Notes under the pieces: generated by a model
Told to the model about the DNA's origin: nothing
Database searches by the model: none
What the model saw: only the letters and a program-made list of their open reading frames with translations
Position numbers and translations under genes: made by a program
NCBI GenBank assembly: GCA_016706595.1
Contig: JADJJH010000003.1
Coordinates: 496,001 to 560,000 of the forward strand
Reading direction: 5' to 3'
Origin: Bacteroidota bacterium
Lineage (GTDB): Bacteria > Bacteroidota > Bacteroidia > Chitinophagales > Chitinophagaceae
DNA: 64,000 nucleotides
In this document: positions 1 to 8,828 of the stretch, piece by piece
Layout: each line of letters starts with the position of its first letter
How positions within the stretch are numbered: position 1 is the first letter of the stretch

Positions 1-702
1 TTTTTTGTTTAATCATTAAAAAAAATCCCTCAAAGCCTATTAAATAAGGCATAGCCGGCACTTTGATTGAATGTAAACGAAAACATACTGATGAAAATTC
101 TCTTTCCTTTAAAAGAGCATGACCCATATCTGTGCAGCTATCTTTCTAGGGCTTCTATAAAATCCACATTTACGAGGCTTTTCGATTTTTTAAATCCGCA
201 GTTTACAATAGTAAATGAGGAATTTATAAAGTTGAAGTAACGAAGTAGATGAGGGTTTTAGACAAGCCCTTTAGTTAATAAGCAATTGGTAAGAACTAAT
301 AAGGCGCAAATGTAAGTTGTGGATATTTAGCAAATGCGAAGAAGTTGCTAATGATGGTTACCATTGTATGAAGTGATTCTATTGCAGTGTTTTATTTTGC
401 CCCCCCATATCAATTGTTCTCAATTGATAATCCGTTCGGAGGACCCTTATTCAATTTTCAGTCTTCAATTTTCAATTTTCAAATTGATCATTACTCCGTT
501 TCGTAGTGGGTTATCATATTGTACTTTGTAAATTGATGCATTGTTTACATGCTTGGTTTATATTTGAAAGGCTAACTACTTTTTTATAGGAAGAATTGGA
601 TTGTGATGAAGTAATTGCTGGTACTAAAACGTTGTGCGTCATTGCAAATCCAGAACTCAATTTGACAAAAAATACCAAGAAGATTATATTAACGATTACT
701 TT
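1..702. other. Gene-free left edge
   Basis: I see no supportable gene here. A CAAATGTA at 307-314 reads as a TAnnTTTG -7 box on the minus strand, with CAAA at 331-334 as a poorly spaced -33 element. A minus-strand frame that opens at an ATG ending at 127 and runs off the left edge could be the start of a gene outside the window, but I do not recognise its 42 residues. An eight-base-pair hairpin (ATCAATTG, loop TTCT) lies at 409-428. A run of TTCAATTTTCA-type micro-repeats follows at 449-485. Confidence 0.5.
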
Positions 703-1422
703 ATGCTATTTGCTAATGTTAACGGACAAAAACATGAAGCCACCCCCAAAACATTTGGGATATGCCCACTTTGCAACAGCACGGTATTTTCTAAATGTGG
801 AGAAATTAATGTTTGGCATTGGGCCCATCAAAAGGACGAATATTGTGACAATTGGTATGAACCCGAAACCGCATGGCACAAGAGTTGGAAATTTGTTTTT
901 GGGAAAGACAACTGTGAAATTATCATAAAAAGAGAAGGTGAAAAACACATTGCCGATGTCTTGACAAATGAAGGTGTGGTCATTGAGTTACAAAACTCCC
1001 CAATGCCTAATCATACAGCTGTCGAACGAGAGAAATTTTACCGTGAACAAATGATATGGATAATTAATGGTTCCCATTTCAGGAATAATTTTACATATGA
1101 GGCTTCTACTTTATCTTATGGAGAACAATGGTATTGGCGAAATGAAGTTGTTCAAACGGAATATGGTATCGTAGACAAAGAAACTGGAGAATTAGTGACC
1201 CAACCAGAAAAAGAATACAATTTTTCATGGCGCTGGCCTAGAAAATCCTGGGAATATGCTAAGAGAAAAATTTATATCGACTTCGGAGATGAATATTTAT
1301 TTATGGTAACCGCAGGTATGGGAACTAATCAAGGCAAAGGCAAACTGATAAGCAAGAAGAGCTTTTTGTCCGAGCATCAAGGCAATTTAGAATTCTTAGA
1401 AACATTAATCAATAGGAACTAA
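703..1422 (+). CDS. CoiA-like nuclease with zinc ribbon
   Basis: A 239-residue protein of the competence CoiA-like family, a putative PD-(D/E)XK nuclease. I see a zinc-binding N-terminal part with CPLC and HWAH motifs at about residues 20-41, followed by a nuclease-like core containing HIADVL and VIELQNS, which match the D...ExQ signature. The frame is open back to a GTG at 634, but family members normally begin MxFAxVNG, and the ATG at 703 gives MLFANVNGQKHEA, so I chose that start. CoiA is linked to natural transformation in Gram-positives; elsewhere such proteins are stand-alone nucleases of unknown role, often in accessory DNA. No competence genes are adjacent. The stop codon overlaps the left end of an attC-like palindrome. 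Confidence 0.75.
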   Translation: MLFANVNGQKHEATPKTFGICPLCNSTVFSKCGEINVWHWAHQKDEYCDNWYEPETAWHKSWKFVFGKDNCEIIIKREGEKHIADVLTNEGVVIELQNSPMPNHTAVEREKFYREQMIWIINGSHFRNNFTYEASTLSYGEQWYWRNEVVQTEYGIVDKETGELVTQPEKEYNFSWRWPRKSWEYAKRKIYIDFGDEYLFMVTAGMGTNQGKGKLISKKSFLSEHQGNLEFLETLINRN

Positions 1423-1571
1423 CTAAGCATCGAATGCACAACACGCGGTATTTGCGCATGCGGGGCATTTGTAATGTCCTCAACAATTTAATTCTATTCA
1501 ACTATGGAATAAACCTTAAACTGACTACCTTTGAATTCTCCGCCTATCGCAAACCGTGGGAATGTTAGGCG
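1417..1571 (+). repeat. attC-like imperfect palindrome A
   Basis: The element begins at the stop of the CoiA-like gene with CTAAC (1419-1423) and ends with GTTAGGC (1564-1570), which fits the GTTRRRY core of integron attC sites. The arms pair imperfectly: CACGCGGTATTTGCGCATGC on the left resembles the reverse complement of GCCTATCGCAAACCGTG on the right. It shares GGGCATTTG (1463-1471) and CGCAAACC-N8-GTTAG (1548-1568) with the element at 4428-4570. It is also related over about 35 bases to the one at 3535-3674. That it is a recombination site is inference. Confidence 0.5.
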
Positions 1572-1719
1572 ACATTAGCCCCAAAGACAATAAACGTTTA
1601 GCTAAAAGGTATAGACAAACTTGAAAGTTGAAATTTGAAATAAGAAATATGAATTAATTCTTCAAATAAAATTGTGCTTAGCTTAGTTATATTTTAGAAT
1701 TCATAAACAAATTTAACCA

Positions 1720-3456
1720 ATGAAAACTCATATCACTTTTTGGACCAGCCTTTTACTAATAACATTCTTGACTATATTAACCGTATTTAATTCATGTAAA
1801 AGAAACCAAATTGGCGAAAATCCTTTAAGTAGCCAATTTGTGAATGCTACCATTTTCGGTCAAGTGATTTCTGAAGATGGAATACCAATAAGGGATGCGA
1901 CAATTGAAATTGGATCACATACCTATATCACTGACTCTAATGGGTTGTTTCATTTTTTTAAGATTTCAACTTCATTAAATGCCACATTAATTACTTCTAA
2001 AAAAATAAATTATTTTACCGGTTATCGAACTCTAAAAATTTCTGCTAATAAAGATCACTTTACAAAAATTATGTTAGTTGAAAAGAAAAGTCCGATTCAG
2101 TTCAATTCTGTCACAGGCGGAACATTCAATATCCAAAACGGTGGGCAAATTGTATTCCTGGAGAATAGTATTGTATCCAAAGATGGAACACCATACAATG
2201 GAACAGTAACCATGTATTCAAAATGGTTAAATCCTATTAGTGATAATTTGTGTCAACTGATGCCTGGTGACCTTAGAGGAAAAGACTTACAAAAAAATGA
2301 AAAACTCTTGCAAACATTTGGGATGATAGGTGTTGAACTTTATGATAATGCCAACCAGCCTTTACAAATTGCCGGTTCAAAAACCGCGCAGTTAAGTTTT
2401 CCTATTCCATCAGCAATCTCTATGAACGCGCCCTCAGTTATTCCGCTTTGGTACTTTAATCCCTCTACTGGCTTATGGGAAGAGGAAGGAAATGCGGTAA
2501 AAATTGGCAATAATTATGTTGGTGATGTGAGTCATTTCACATTCTGGAATTGTGATGTGCCGAGTAATTTTGTCAATCTTGATTTTTCTGTAATTGATAA
2601 TACTGGTATTCCATTAGTAAATATGCTGGTCAAAATTACAAACATGTCTACCGGAACTATGAAATATGACTTTACAAACAGTTCGGGTTATATTTCAGGA
2701 TTAATTCCTGATAATGCCAATCTCAAATTAGAAGTTCTCACTCCCTGCTTTACTTCCTTATATTCACAAATATTATCTACAACCTCTTCGGCAATGAGTC
2801 TAGGGAATATTATTGTTGCCATACCATCAATTAATGCTGCAACCATCACTGGGAACTTGATAGATTGCTCGGGAAATCCAGTCAATAATGGATTTGTAAG
2901 TTTTAACAACTATTTTGTTGCAACTGATATTAATGGGTATTTTAATGCGAAAATTGCAATTTGCACGTCTCCTTCACCTATTACAATAGTAGCATACGAC
3001 ATAAATTCTAATGTAAGCGGAACTAATTTTGGAACTTTGAATAGTGGATTAAACAATTTTGGAATACTTACTGCATGTGGTACACAGCTTGGTTACATTC
3101 AATGGACATCAACCGTAGGTTCTGTTGCTAGTACTTTTAAAATACATCAACCGAATGACTATTTTCATTGTTTTTATAATTCAGGAACTAATACACATGT
3201 GATGGCTCAAGGTCCATCTAATACACCGAATATTTTCTTTTATATTGATGGGGGTGATACTGTAGGCGTTCACTATATAACACTTGGTTTATGGGATCAA
3301 TTGAGTAAGGATACTGTTATATCGCCAGTTCCTGTAAATATCACACATTATGGCCCGAGTGGAGGATTTATTGAAGGTAATTTTACAGGTAACTTTCAAG
3401 GCGATAGCATTCCTTTTCGCACCATATCATGCCAATTCCGAGTTCCACGAGAATAA
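1720..3456 (+). CDS. Lipoprotein with carboxypeptidase-regulatory-like domains
   Basis: A 578-residue predicted lipoprotein. The hydrophobic N-terminus ends in a lipobox-like VFNSC with the cysteine at residue 26. Residues about 41-110 resemble a carboxypeptidase regulatory-like (CarbopepD_reg) beta-sandwich (GQVISEDGIPIRDATIEIG), and similar segments recur near residues 285-345 (IDNTGIPLVNMLVKI) and 370-430 (NLIDCSGNPVNNGFVSF). These folds occur in surface proteins of Bacteroidota. I see no catalytic motif and no T9SS C-terminal domain, so it probably sits on the outer membrane or in the periplasm. It lies in the accessory region between two attC-like palindromes. Its exact role is unknown. 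Confidence 0.7.
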   Translation: MKTHITFWTSLLLITFLTILTVFNSCKRNQIGENPLSSQFVNATIFGQVISEDGIPIRDATIEIGSHTYITDSNGLFHFFKISTSLNATLITSKKINYFTGYRTLKISANKDHFTKIMLVEKKSPIQFNSVTGGTFNIQNGGQIVFLENSIVSKDGTPYNGTVTMYSKWLNPISDNLCQLMPGDLRGKDLQKNEKLLQTFGMIGVELYDNANQPLQIAGSKTAQLSFPIPSAISMNAPSVIPLWYFNPSTGLWEEEGNAVKIGNNYVGDVSHFTFWNCDVPSNFVNLDFSVIDNTGIPLVNMLVKITNMSTGTMKYDFTNSSGYISGLIPDNANLKLEVLTPCFTSLYSQILSTTSSAMSLGNIIVAIPSINAATITGNLIDCSGNPVNNGFVSFNNYFVATDINGYFNAKIAICTSPSPITIVAYDINSNVSGTNFGTLNSGLNNFGILTACGTQLGYIQWTSTVGSVASTFKIHQPNDYFHCFYNSGTNTHVMAQGPSNTPNIFFYIDGGDTVGVHYITLGLWDQLSKDTVISPVPVNITHYGPSGGFIEGNFTGNFQGDSIPFRTISCQFRVPRE

Positions 3457-3534
3457 TAATATGTGATTAAATCATCTTTAAGGAAACAATGGGAACTATA
3501 AAATCTACTGATATTTAGACAATAATTTCTAAGC

Positions 3535-3674
3535 TCCTGACGGTAACAGCAGCCTATCTAGCAAGCGCGGCTGAATTCAACAACTCAACATTGAATCTAT
3601 AATTAGGCTTGGGGAAGCAACTTGAACTGATTACCTTTATTCTCGCGCCTGCGATTGCTTGCAGCCGTCATCAG
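3535..3674 (+). repeat. attC-like imperfect palindrome B
   Basis: The left arm TGACGG...ATCTAGCAAGCGCG (3538-3570) resembles the reverse complement of the right arm CGCGCCTGCGATTGC...CCGTCA (ends 3670). The stretch CTGATTACCTTTATTCTCGC matches CTGACTACCTTTGAATTCTC in element A. It lies downstream of the lipoprotein gene. The terminal CTAAC/GTTAG boxes of element A are not clear here, so support is weaker. Confidence 0.35.
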
Positions 3675-3693
3675 TAATTCAAATTAAAGAGGC

Positions 3694-4431
3694 ATGAAGT
3701 ATTTTCTATTATTAACTTTGAACTTTTTATTGATAGGGAGTCTGTCTGCACAAAATGGCGACAAAACGACCGAGAAGTTAATTCAGGTCCAATTACTGTC
3801 TTCTAATGAAGCATACTACTTGGTCAGTCAATATTCATATTTGAATGATGATAGTTCAACAATTGAAAATCTGAGATATCAGATACAATTGAAGTATACT
3901 AATGATGATGGAAAAACTTATTCAATGTGTAAATTGGATTCGGTATTAGTATTCCTGAAGGGCCCACTAAGTATGTCATCTTTAAATATTCATTTTGTAA
4001 ACAAGGATCTAGGCTTCATTTATGGTTATTCCGCCGTTTATGCTTTTTATCCCATTCTGTTTAGAACGAATGATGGAGGAAAAACTTGGCAAACAATTTT
4101 CGCAGGCGGCATAGGGACCCCCTTTAGACGTTCAGATTTCTTTATGTTCAATGAATCAAAAGGGATTATTGTGAACAATTGGAATTCAGAGCCTGTTTTT
4201 AATTATATGCTCACTCTTGATGGAGGTAAATCCTGGAAACAACATTCGTTCAATATTAGCCAAAATGATATCAGAATTATGAATGCTGAAGGTGCACTGA
4301 GTGAGGTATATTCAGAAGATGGGCACGTGACAATAATTTTTAGAAGTCCTGATAATGGCAAACGAGGAAGTGGAAAAATTTTAGTGATTCAATCAAAAGA
4401 TTATGGTAAAACATTTAAAGAACTGAAATAA
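3694..4431 (+). CDS. Secreted BNR/YCF48-like protein
   Basis: A 245-residue protein with a signal peptide ending near SLSAQ (residues 1-20). Two Asp-box-like motifs, TNDGGKTW near residue 128 and LDGGKSW near residue 179, place it with sialidase/BNR or YCF48-like beta-propeller proteins. YNDDGKTY-like strings near residue 70 and SKDYGKTF near the C-terminus look like further degenerate blades. Such proteins are usually exported structural or binding proteins; no catalytic residues can be assigned. It is the third same-strand gene of the accessory region and is followed at once by an attC-like palindrome. No close upstream promoter of the TAnnTTTG type is visible. Confidence 0.65.
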   Translation: MKYFLLLTLNFLLIGSLSAQNGDKTTEKLIQVQLLSSNEAYYLVSQYSYLNDDSSTIENLRYQIQLKYTNDDGKTYSMCKLDSVLVFLKGPLSMSSLNIHFVNKDLGFIYGYSAVYAFYPILFRTNDGGKTWQTIFAGGIGTPFRRSDFFMFNESKGIIVNNWNSEPVFNYMLTLDGGKSWKQHSFNISQNDIRIMNAEGALSEVYSEDGHVTIIFRSPDNGKRGSGKILVIQSKDYGKTFKELK

Positions 4432-4570
4432 AACTACTGCTAATCATTAGTTAGCCCTATTCGGGCATTTGAGGTCTCCAGAAAGATCAAGGTCTCTGAG
4501 GAAATCAGGATTTAATTGATGCATTTGGGTTAGCCGCCCCGAACAACGCAAACCACCGAACCGTTAGTTC
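4428..4570 (+). repeat. attC-like imperfect palindrome C
   Basis: This element starts at the stop of the BNR-like gene (AACTAC) and ends in CGCAAACC-N8-GTTAG (4547-4567), the same string and spacing as element A. GGGCATTTG is shared at 4463-4471. The outer ends AACTAC and GTTAGTT are nearly complementary, and TTCGGGC on the left pairs with the GCCCCGAA of the right arm. It also contains an imperfect 18-bp tandem repeat at 4472-4489 and 4490-4507 that begins AGGTCTC. Confidence 0.45.
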
Positions 4571-4761
4571 CATTTTATAAATTGCGGAAACTGAATGGGT
4601 CGCAAATACTTCTGAACCTAGAAACCATTTTTGCAATGTATGGCACAAATGGAATCCATATCTATATTTGCCTATCGCTAATTTTAATGATTTCATCTGA
4701 GCTTTATATTTTTTGCATTTTTTTTAATCAACAAATAATGCTCGATAAATCAAAAAACAAT

Positions 4762-5360
4762 AGGAGAAAACAAATCTTCTTTATGCACACCTCACTCGAC
4801 AGTTTTGTTGCGGGACTTAACTGAGAACTAGATTGGGTAAAATTAGATGATGAACTATTTGACTTTGTTGGCACTATGACCGAAAAAAAATGATACGGCA
4901 CTTTATGGACGACTAATTTATCAATGGATGGTAAGTTATTGGCCGGATGCAGCCAACAAACCCAACGCAACAAAATACGATATAGACTATTCGACTTGGT
5001 ATCATAAAGTTTCGAAATTTTTTTTATCACGAACAATAAACGAAAATAGGTTAGAAAACACCATAGTTATTAGCGACCAACTTGCAGACAACATCAATGA
5101 AATAAAAAATCAAGACGGGGAAAATATCCTCATTTTTGGAAGTCCATCTGCTTCTCATTCCTTATTGAGTGAAGGCCTTATTGAATGGTTTTGGTTATAT
5201 GTAAATCCGTTTTTTACTTGGCAAAGGTATGCCGTTAGGTAAAGGTGTAACCAAAACAATTCAACTTGAACTGTTAGAATCTAAAACATTTCGTTGTGGG
5301 GTAATTGCGCTGCACTATGAAATGAAACGCAATGAACTTAGAGTGTCATACAATAAATAG
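4762..5360 (+). pseudogene. Decayed dihydrofolate-reductase-like (RibD_C) gene
   Basis: The conceptual protein matches the small RibD C-terminal/dihydrofolate-reductase family (YyaP/YwjB type): FFMHTSLDSFVAG at the N-terminus, YWPDAANKPNATK in the middle, GSPSASHSLLSEGLIEWFW towards the end, then LGKGMPLGKG. It is broken in several ways. The expected start codon reads AGG (4762-4764), a TGA sits at 4822-4824 where glycine is expected, the frame shifts at an A8 tract (4883-4890) and shifts again near a T6 tract (5210-5215) before the true end at 5358-5360. Two lesions in homopolymers could be sequencing errors, but the nonsense codon and lost start argue for real decay. Such genes are common integron and accessory cargo. 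Confidence 0.75.
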
Positions 5361-5405
5361 AAAGATGAGTACATTAAAAAGATTCAAATAACATGAAAAC
5401 CATGT

Positions 5406-5443
5406 ATATAGCAAATGCCCCAAAAATTGGAGCATTTGTTATA
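5406..5443. repeat. Strong hairpin in intergenic region
   Basis: The arms TATAGCAAATGCCCCAA (5406-5422) and TTGGAGCATTTGTTATA (5427-5443) are complementary at 15 of 17 positions around a four-base loop. No T-run follows, so it is not a classical intrinsic terminator. The GCATTTG core also occurs in palindromes A and C, so it may be a fourth, shorter relative. The surrounding 5361-5560 otherwise holds no supportable gene. Confidence 0.6.
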
Positions 5444-5560
5444 TGTTACCGCGAAGTTCGACACATCAAGCACCTCGAAATTGAAAGATGTTTAGGTGTA
5501 ATTCAACGGCCAGATGAAAAAAGTATTGATTTCTATCGACTCAATAAAGGTAAAATTTAC

Positions 5561-6187
5561 TTACATGTCATTCGCCATTTGCTTAGCTCCGGCTCTAGAA
5601 AGATAAATATTTGCGCCAAAGGTTATAGAAAAAGCTGCTCTTGCTTGTGCTGAGCCCATACCTGTATTAAATACGTAACGCGGCATCAATTCAAATCCAA
5701 CATTTTGTGCCGGAAAGTAAACAAGGCCTCCTCCAAATCCAACAGCTAATCCATTCACCGTTGAATTGGGTTTAGATTTATCTGCTACTACCAAATTTAA
5801 CCCACCAAACCCAGAAGAAAATTCGCCAAATAATCTTGTTTTTGAGTAATCGGGATAACCACCTTTACCTGTATACGCACGTGCAAACAATCCTGCACCA
5901 TATCTTATTTGTGTTTGCGCATTTTGTACTGCTTGAAAATCAAAATCACCATACACTCCCCACATGAAACGCTCTCTGAGCATCCATCCAATACGAGGTG
6001 TTAATTGAAGTGATACTTGATTCGCATCTTTTTGAAAATTGGTTCTAAAGTTTCCAATGTTTCCTCCAATCATTACCACGTCTTGCTTAGTTTGTTGATG
6101 TGGGGCAGTAGTTGAGGCCGTTTGAGCTTGCATAATAGAAGTAGTACAAAGCACCACCACTAATAATAATCTAAATTTCTTTTTCAT
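5561..6187 (-). CDS. Outer-membrane beta-barrel protein
   Basis: A 208-residue protein with a clear signal peptide (MKKKFRLLLVVVLCTTSIMQ, cleavage near QAQ). The rest alternates glycine- and aromatic-rich amphipathic strands (VVMIGGNIGNF, FMWGVYGDFDF, RYGAGLFARAY, LFGEFSSGFGG, GLAVGFGGGLVYF, FSITFGANIYL), typical of small eight-stranded barrels of the OmpA/PorT-like class in Bacteroidota. A role in the outer membrane is likely; the ligand or partner is unknown. It ends in a polar tail rather than a terminal aromatic residue. It stands alone and points away from the accessory region. Confidence 0.75.
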   Translation of the reverse strand: MKKKFRLLLVVVLCTTSIMQAQTASTTAPHQQTKQDVVMIGGNIGNFRTNFQKDANQVSLQLTPRIGWMLRERFMWGVYGDFDFQAVQNAQTQIRYGAGLFARAYTGKGGYPDYSKTRLFGEFSSGFGGLNLVVADKSKPNSTVNGLAVGFGGGLVYFPAQNVGFELMPRYVFNTGMGSAQARAAFSITFGANIYLSRAGAKQMANDM

Positions 6188-6436
6188 TTTTTCATTTTAT
6201 GGACTTATTAATTTAAGTCTTGATGCAAAGGTGCATTGGAAGGGCATTAGGTGTATTGTACAATTCAGTTTCATAATTGTATAATTCCTTGATAGTTTTT
6301 TTGTTGAAATATATCGTTTGCAGAAAATATGTAGGCAAGTCGTATGTAATCATATTTTTCGTGCAATTAGCACTCACAATTTGCCTTCTCACAATAAAAT
6401 ATAGCATGTAGCGTTACTTTAAAAATTATTTACAGC

Positions 6437-6649
6437 ATGAAAATTCACAAGCATATTCTCGTGATCTCAATCCTTTCTTTATTTCTTTCCTGTATGGGCT
6501 TCATACTTGATAGAAAGGAGAGAGTGCAGAACATCCAAACTAATATTTTTGAAATGGTTATGATGGCCGGAATAATTTTTTGTGTGATATCAATTGTATA
6601 CTTCTCAATAAAATATGTAGTTTTTCTGTTCAAGAAACCAAAGAGATAA
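6437..6649 (+). CDS. Small two-helix membrane protein
   Basis: A 70-residue frame that starts with ATG and codes for two hydrophobic segments, about residues 7-24 and 40-64, separated by a charged linker (LDRKERVQN) and ending in a basic KKPKR tail. LFLSC at residues 15-19 could be a lipobox, but it sits within the helix and is followed by hydrophobic residues. I do not recognise the family. Codon use looks coding, yet no strong promoter is visible and the overlapping antisense frame is of similar length, so this is a tentative gene. Confidence 0.45.
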   Translation: MKIHKHILVISILSLFLSCMGFILDRKERVQNIQTNIFEMVMMAGIIFCVISIVYFSIKYVVFLFKKPKR

Positions 6650-6865
6650 AGAAAATAGCCTCTGTTTGTTTCATTTTGTTCATACTCAATTCACTACTAA
6701 GTTTAATTACAAAGTAATGCCTATGTATAATCTAATAATTTACAAGTGATGAATAATTAAGCCTCATTCCTTCATGTAATAGCTTTAACTTCGTAGCTTT
6801 TGTATGTCGTAATTTATTTTGCAGCTTCGCAACATAAGTAATGTTTACATAATAAAACGAACTTT

Positions 6866-8062
6866 ATGGAAGACGAACAAGGCAAATCTAAAATACTTAA
6901 AAACAGATATATTCCTACGGCTGAGTTTTATAGCCAAATCATAGACAGTCTGCAAGATTATTCAATTTTTACACTTGATAAAGATTTCAATATTAATAGC
7001 TGGAGCTCCGGGGCAGTAAAAATTTTTGGATACGAAACTGAAGAAGTGATTGGGCAATCTTTCGATATCATTTTTACTGAAGACGATCTCAAAAGCGGTA
7101 TTCCAAAAGGAGAAATTGAAACTGCATTAAAGGAAGGTCGAGCCACAGATAATCGCTGGCATATTGCCAAAGATCGGAGTTTATTTTATGCCTATGGTTT
7201 AGTTTTTCCTCTTACGGGGATAGACGGGGAATTGTTAGGTTATGTAAAAATATTGCGAGATCTTACTGAAAGAAAACAATCGGAAGATGCGATTAAAAAG
7301 TATGTACGAGAATTAGAAGAATTGAATACGCATAAAGAAAGTGTGTTGGCCATTCTTTCACACGATTTAAGAACGCCGCTTTCGGCTATGATAGGTACCA
7401 CCAAATATCTTAAAGACCACTTTCAAACAATGAAACCCGAGGCGGTTCAGGAAATGCTCGATTTATTGTATAAATCATCAACCGATGAATTGTCTATGCT
7501 CGACTACTTAGTAGAATGGGCAAGAATAAAATATGCTTCAGATGTATTTTCTCCATCCATCTTACAATTAAGAGAATATATCGATAAGGTTTTTCAAACG
7601 CTTAATGAATCCGCCGCAATAAAGACGATCAATCTTCACCACGAAGTTAGTGCCGATACTTTGGTGTTTGCTGACGGAAAAATGCTAATCTCTATTTTGC
7701 AAAATATTGTTGCAAATGCCATAAAGCATTCTGAAAAAGGTGGCACAATAACTGTTTCAGCAAAATTCACAAACAATAAAATCATTGTTCAAGTTAAGGA
7801 TAGCGGCGTAGGTATGTCTAAAGAAATAATGGAAAAACTTTTTACACCGCAAATGAAAACTCTTATTGAAGCGAGAAAAATAAATAAGGGTGCCGGAATT
7901 GGACTATTATTGGTAAAAGGATTTTTAGAAAAGAATGATGGTGAAATTTGGGTTGAAAGTATTGAAGGCCAAGGCTCGACATTTTATTTTACTTTGCCAA
8001 CTGAAAAGCCTTTGTACAAAATTGGTACTGCCGATGAAATTATGTTCGATGAAAGCGCCTAA
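6866..8062 (+). CDS. PAS-domain sensor histidine kinase
   Basis: A 398-residue cytoplasmic histidine kinase. A PAS domain covers about residues 22-137 (SWSSGAVKIFGYETEEVIGQ and the closing RDLTERKQSEDA). A HisKA dimerisation domain holds the phospho-acceptor H166 in LSHDLRTPLS. The HATPase_c domain shows the N box (NIVANAIKHS), G1 box (DSGVGMS), F box (KLFTPQM) and G2 box (GAGIGLLLVKGF). There is no transmembrane segment or receiver domain, and no response regulator lies next to it, so it is an orphan kinase that probably senses a cytoplasmic or redox signal through the PAS domain. The final 16 residues after the kinase core are unassigned. Confidence 0.9.
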   Translation: MEDEQGKSKILKNRYIPTAEFYSQIIDSLQDYSIFTLDKDFNINSWSSGAVKIFGYETEEVIGQSFDIIFTEDDLKSGIPKGEIETALKEGRATDNRWHIAKDRSLFYAYGLVFPLTGIDGELLGYVKILRDLTERKQSEDAIKKYVRELEELNTHKESVLAILSHDLRTPLSAMIGTTKYLKDHFQTMKPEAVQEMLDLLYKSSTDELSMLDYLVEWARIKYASDVFSPSILQLREYIDKVFQTLNESAAIKTINLHHEVSADTLVFADGKMLISILQNIVANAIKHSEKGGTITVSAKFTNNKIIVQVKDSGVGMSKEIMEKLFTPQMKTLIEARKINKGAGIGLLLVKGFLEKNDGEIWVESIEGQGSTFYFTLPTEKPLYKIGTADEIMFDESA

Positions 8063-8124
8063 TTCAATGAAGATTATATATTGATATACAAAATTCAACG
8101 AAAAATTAAATGCATTGAAATTAT

Positions 8125-8775
8125 ATGCCTGATAAAAATCACCTTCGAAATTTAAGAATCCCTACTAAGGATAATCCATTGAGAATTCTAGTAAGTGCCT
8201 GCTTGCTTGGTGTTACATGTGGTGTTGATGGAGATCATTACGGTGAGTATCAAAGTGTTCTAAAATTACTTGCTTACAACAACGTGAAATTTTTTCAGTT
8301 TTGTCCTGAAGAGTTTGTATTTGGTACACCACGTGAAATGTGTGATATACATGGTGGTAATGGATTGGATGTATTAGAAGGACGAGCTAAAGTAATTACA
8401 TCTTCAGGTATAGACTGGACAAATGAAATGATACGCGCTTCAGAAAAAATGCTGGAAATTGCAAAAGCCAACGAAATTGAATTGGCCATTATGATGGACA
8501 CTAGTGCAGCCTGTGGTAACCACGTAATTTACGATGGCAATCGATATGCTGAAAATAAAAAATACCAAATTGGCATGGGCGTTTGTGGAGCACAATTGCA
8601 TAAAGCTGGTTATAAAATTATCAGTTGGAGAGAATATGAATGTTTAGAAATACTATATTCGAAACTTGATGCTAATCATCTCATCAATAAATTGGCGAAA
8701 GACTTTGATCAACATGAATGGTATCTTGAATATTTTAAGCATAAAAATGTAAGCAACGATAATCTTGAATTCTAA
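8125..8775 (+). CDS. DUF523 family protein
   Basis: A 216-residue protein of the DUF523 family. The signature cysteines are visible: CLLGVTC near residues 27-33, CPEE near residue 58, and SAACG near residue 130 in place of the common SPSCG, followed by VIYDGNRYAENK. Members are small, cysteine-rich proteins, some of which have been linked to thiouracil desulfuration; the exact reaction of this copy is not established. It lies 62 bp after the PAS kinase on the same strand and could be co-transcribed, although no functional link is evident. The first 19 residues are a polar extension before the conserved core. Confidence 0.8.
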   Translation: MPDKNHLRNLRIPTKDNPLRILVSACLLGVTCGVDGDHYGEYQSVLKLLAYNNVKFFQFCPEEFVFGTPREMCDIHGGNGLDVLEGRAKVITSSGIDWTNEMIRASEKMLEIAKANEIELAIMMDTSAACGNHVIYDGNRYAENKKYQIGMGVCGAQLHKAGYKIISWREYECLEILYSKLDANHLINKLAKDFDQHEWYLEYFKHKNVSNDNLEF

Positions 8776-8792
8776 AGTCTACACATGATAAC

Positions 8793-8823
8793 TTTGTTCT
8801 GAGCATTCACTTAAATAACTTTG
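8793..8823 (+). promoter_or_regulatory. Bacteroidota-type promoter of a structured RNA
   Basis: TTTG at 8793-8796 and TAACTTTG at 8816-8823 are separated by exactly 19 bases, a consensus -33/-7 pair for the Bacteroidota housekeeping sigma factor. A transcript would start near 8829. That is about 185 bases before the next start codon and just upstream of a structured region. Confidence 0.75.
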
Positions 8824-8828
8824 CATTA

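Noticed and set aside
1..127. Partial minus-strand frame at the left edge
   Set aside because: Only 42 residues in view and not recognised; mentioned but not called as a gene.
596..928. Plus-strand frame overlapping the CoiA-like gene
   Set aside because: It lies in another frame of a recognised family gene and has no motif.
1548..1570. Intrinsic terminator after the CoiA-like gene
   Set aside because: The CGCCTA/TAGGCG pairing has no U-tract; shared spacing with element C fits a repeat family better.
4505..4696. Minus-strand frame upstream of the DHFR-like pseudogene
   Set aside because: Covers attC-like sequence and shows no family resemblance.
5393..5653. 86-residue plus-strand frame
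   Set aside because: Its first part is the hairpin at 5406-5443 and its end overlaps the beta-barrel gene; composition is not protein-like.
6213..6407. Small minus-strand frame upstream of the barrel gene
   Set aside because: No signal, motif or promoter; probably chance.
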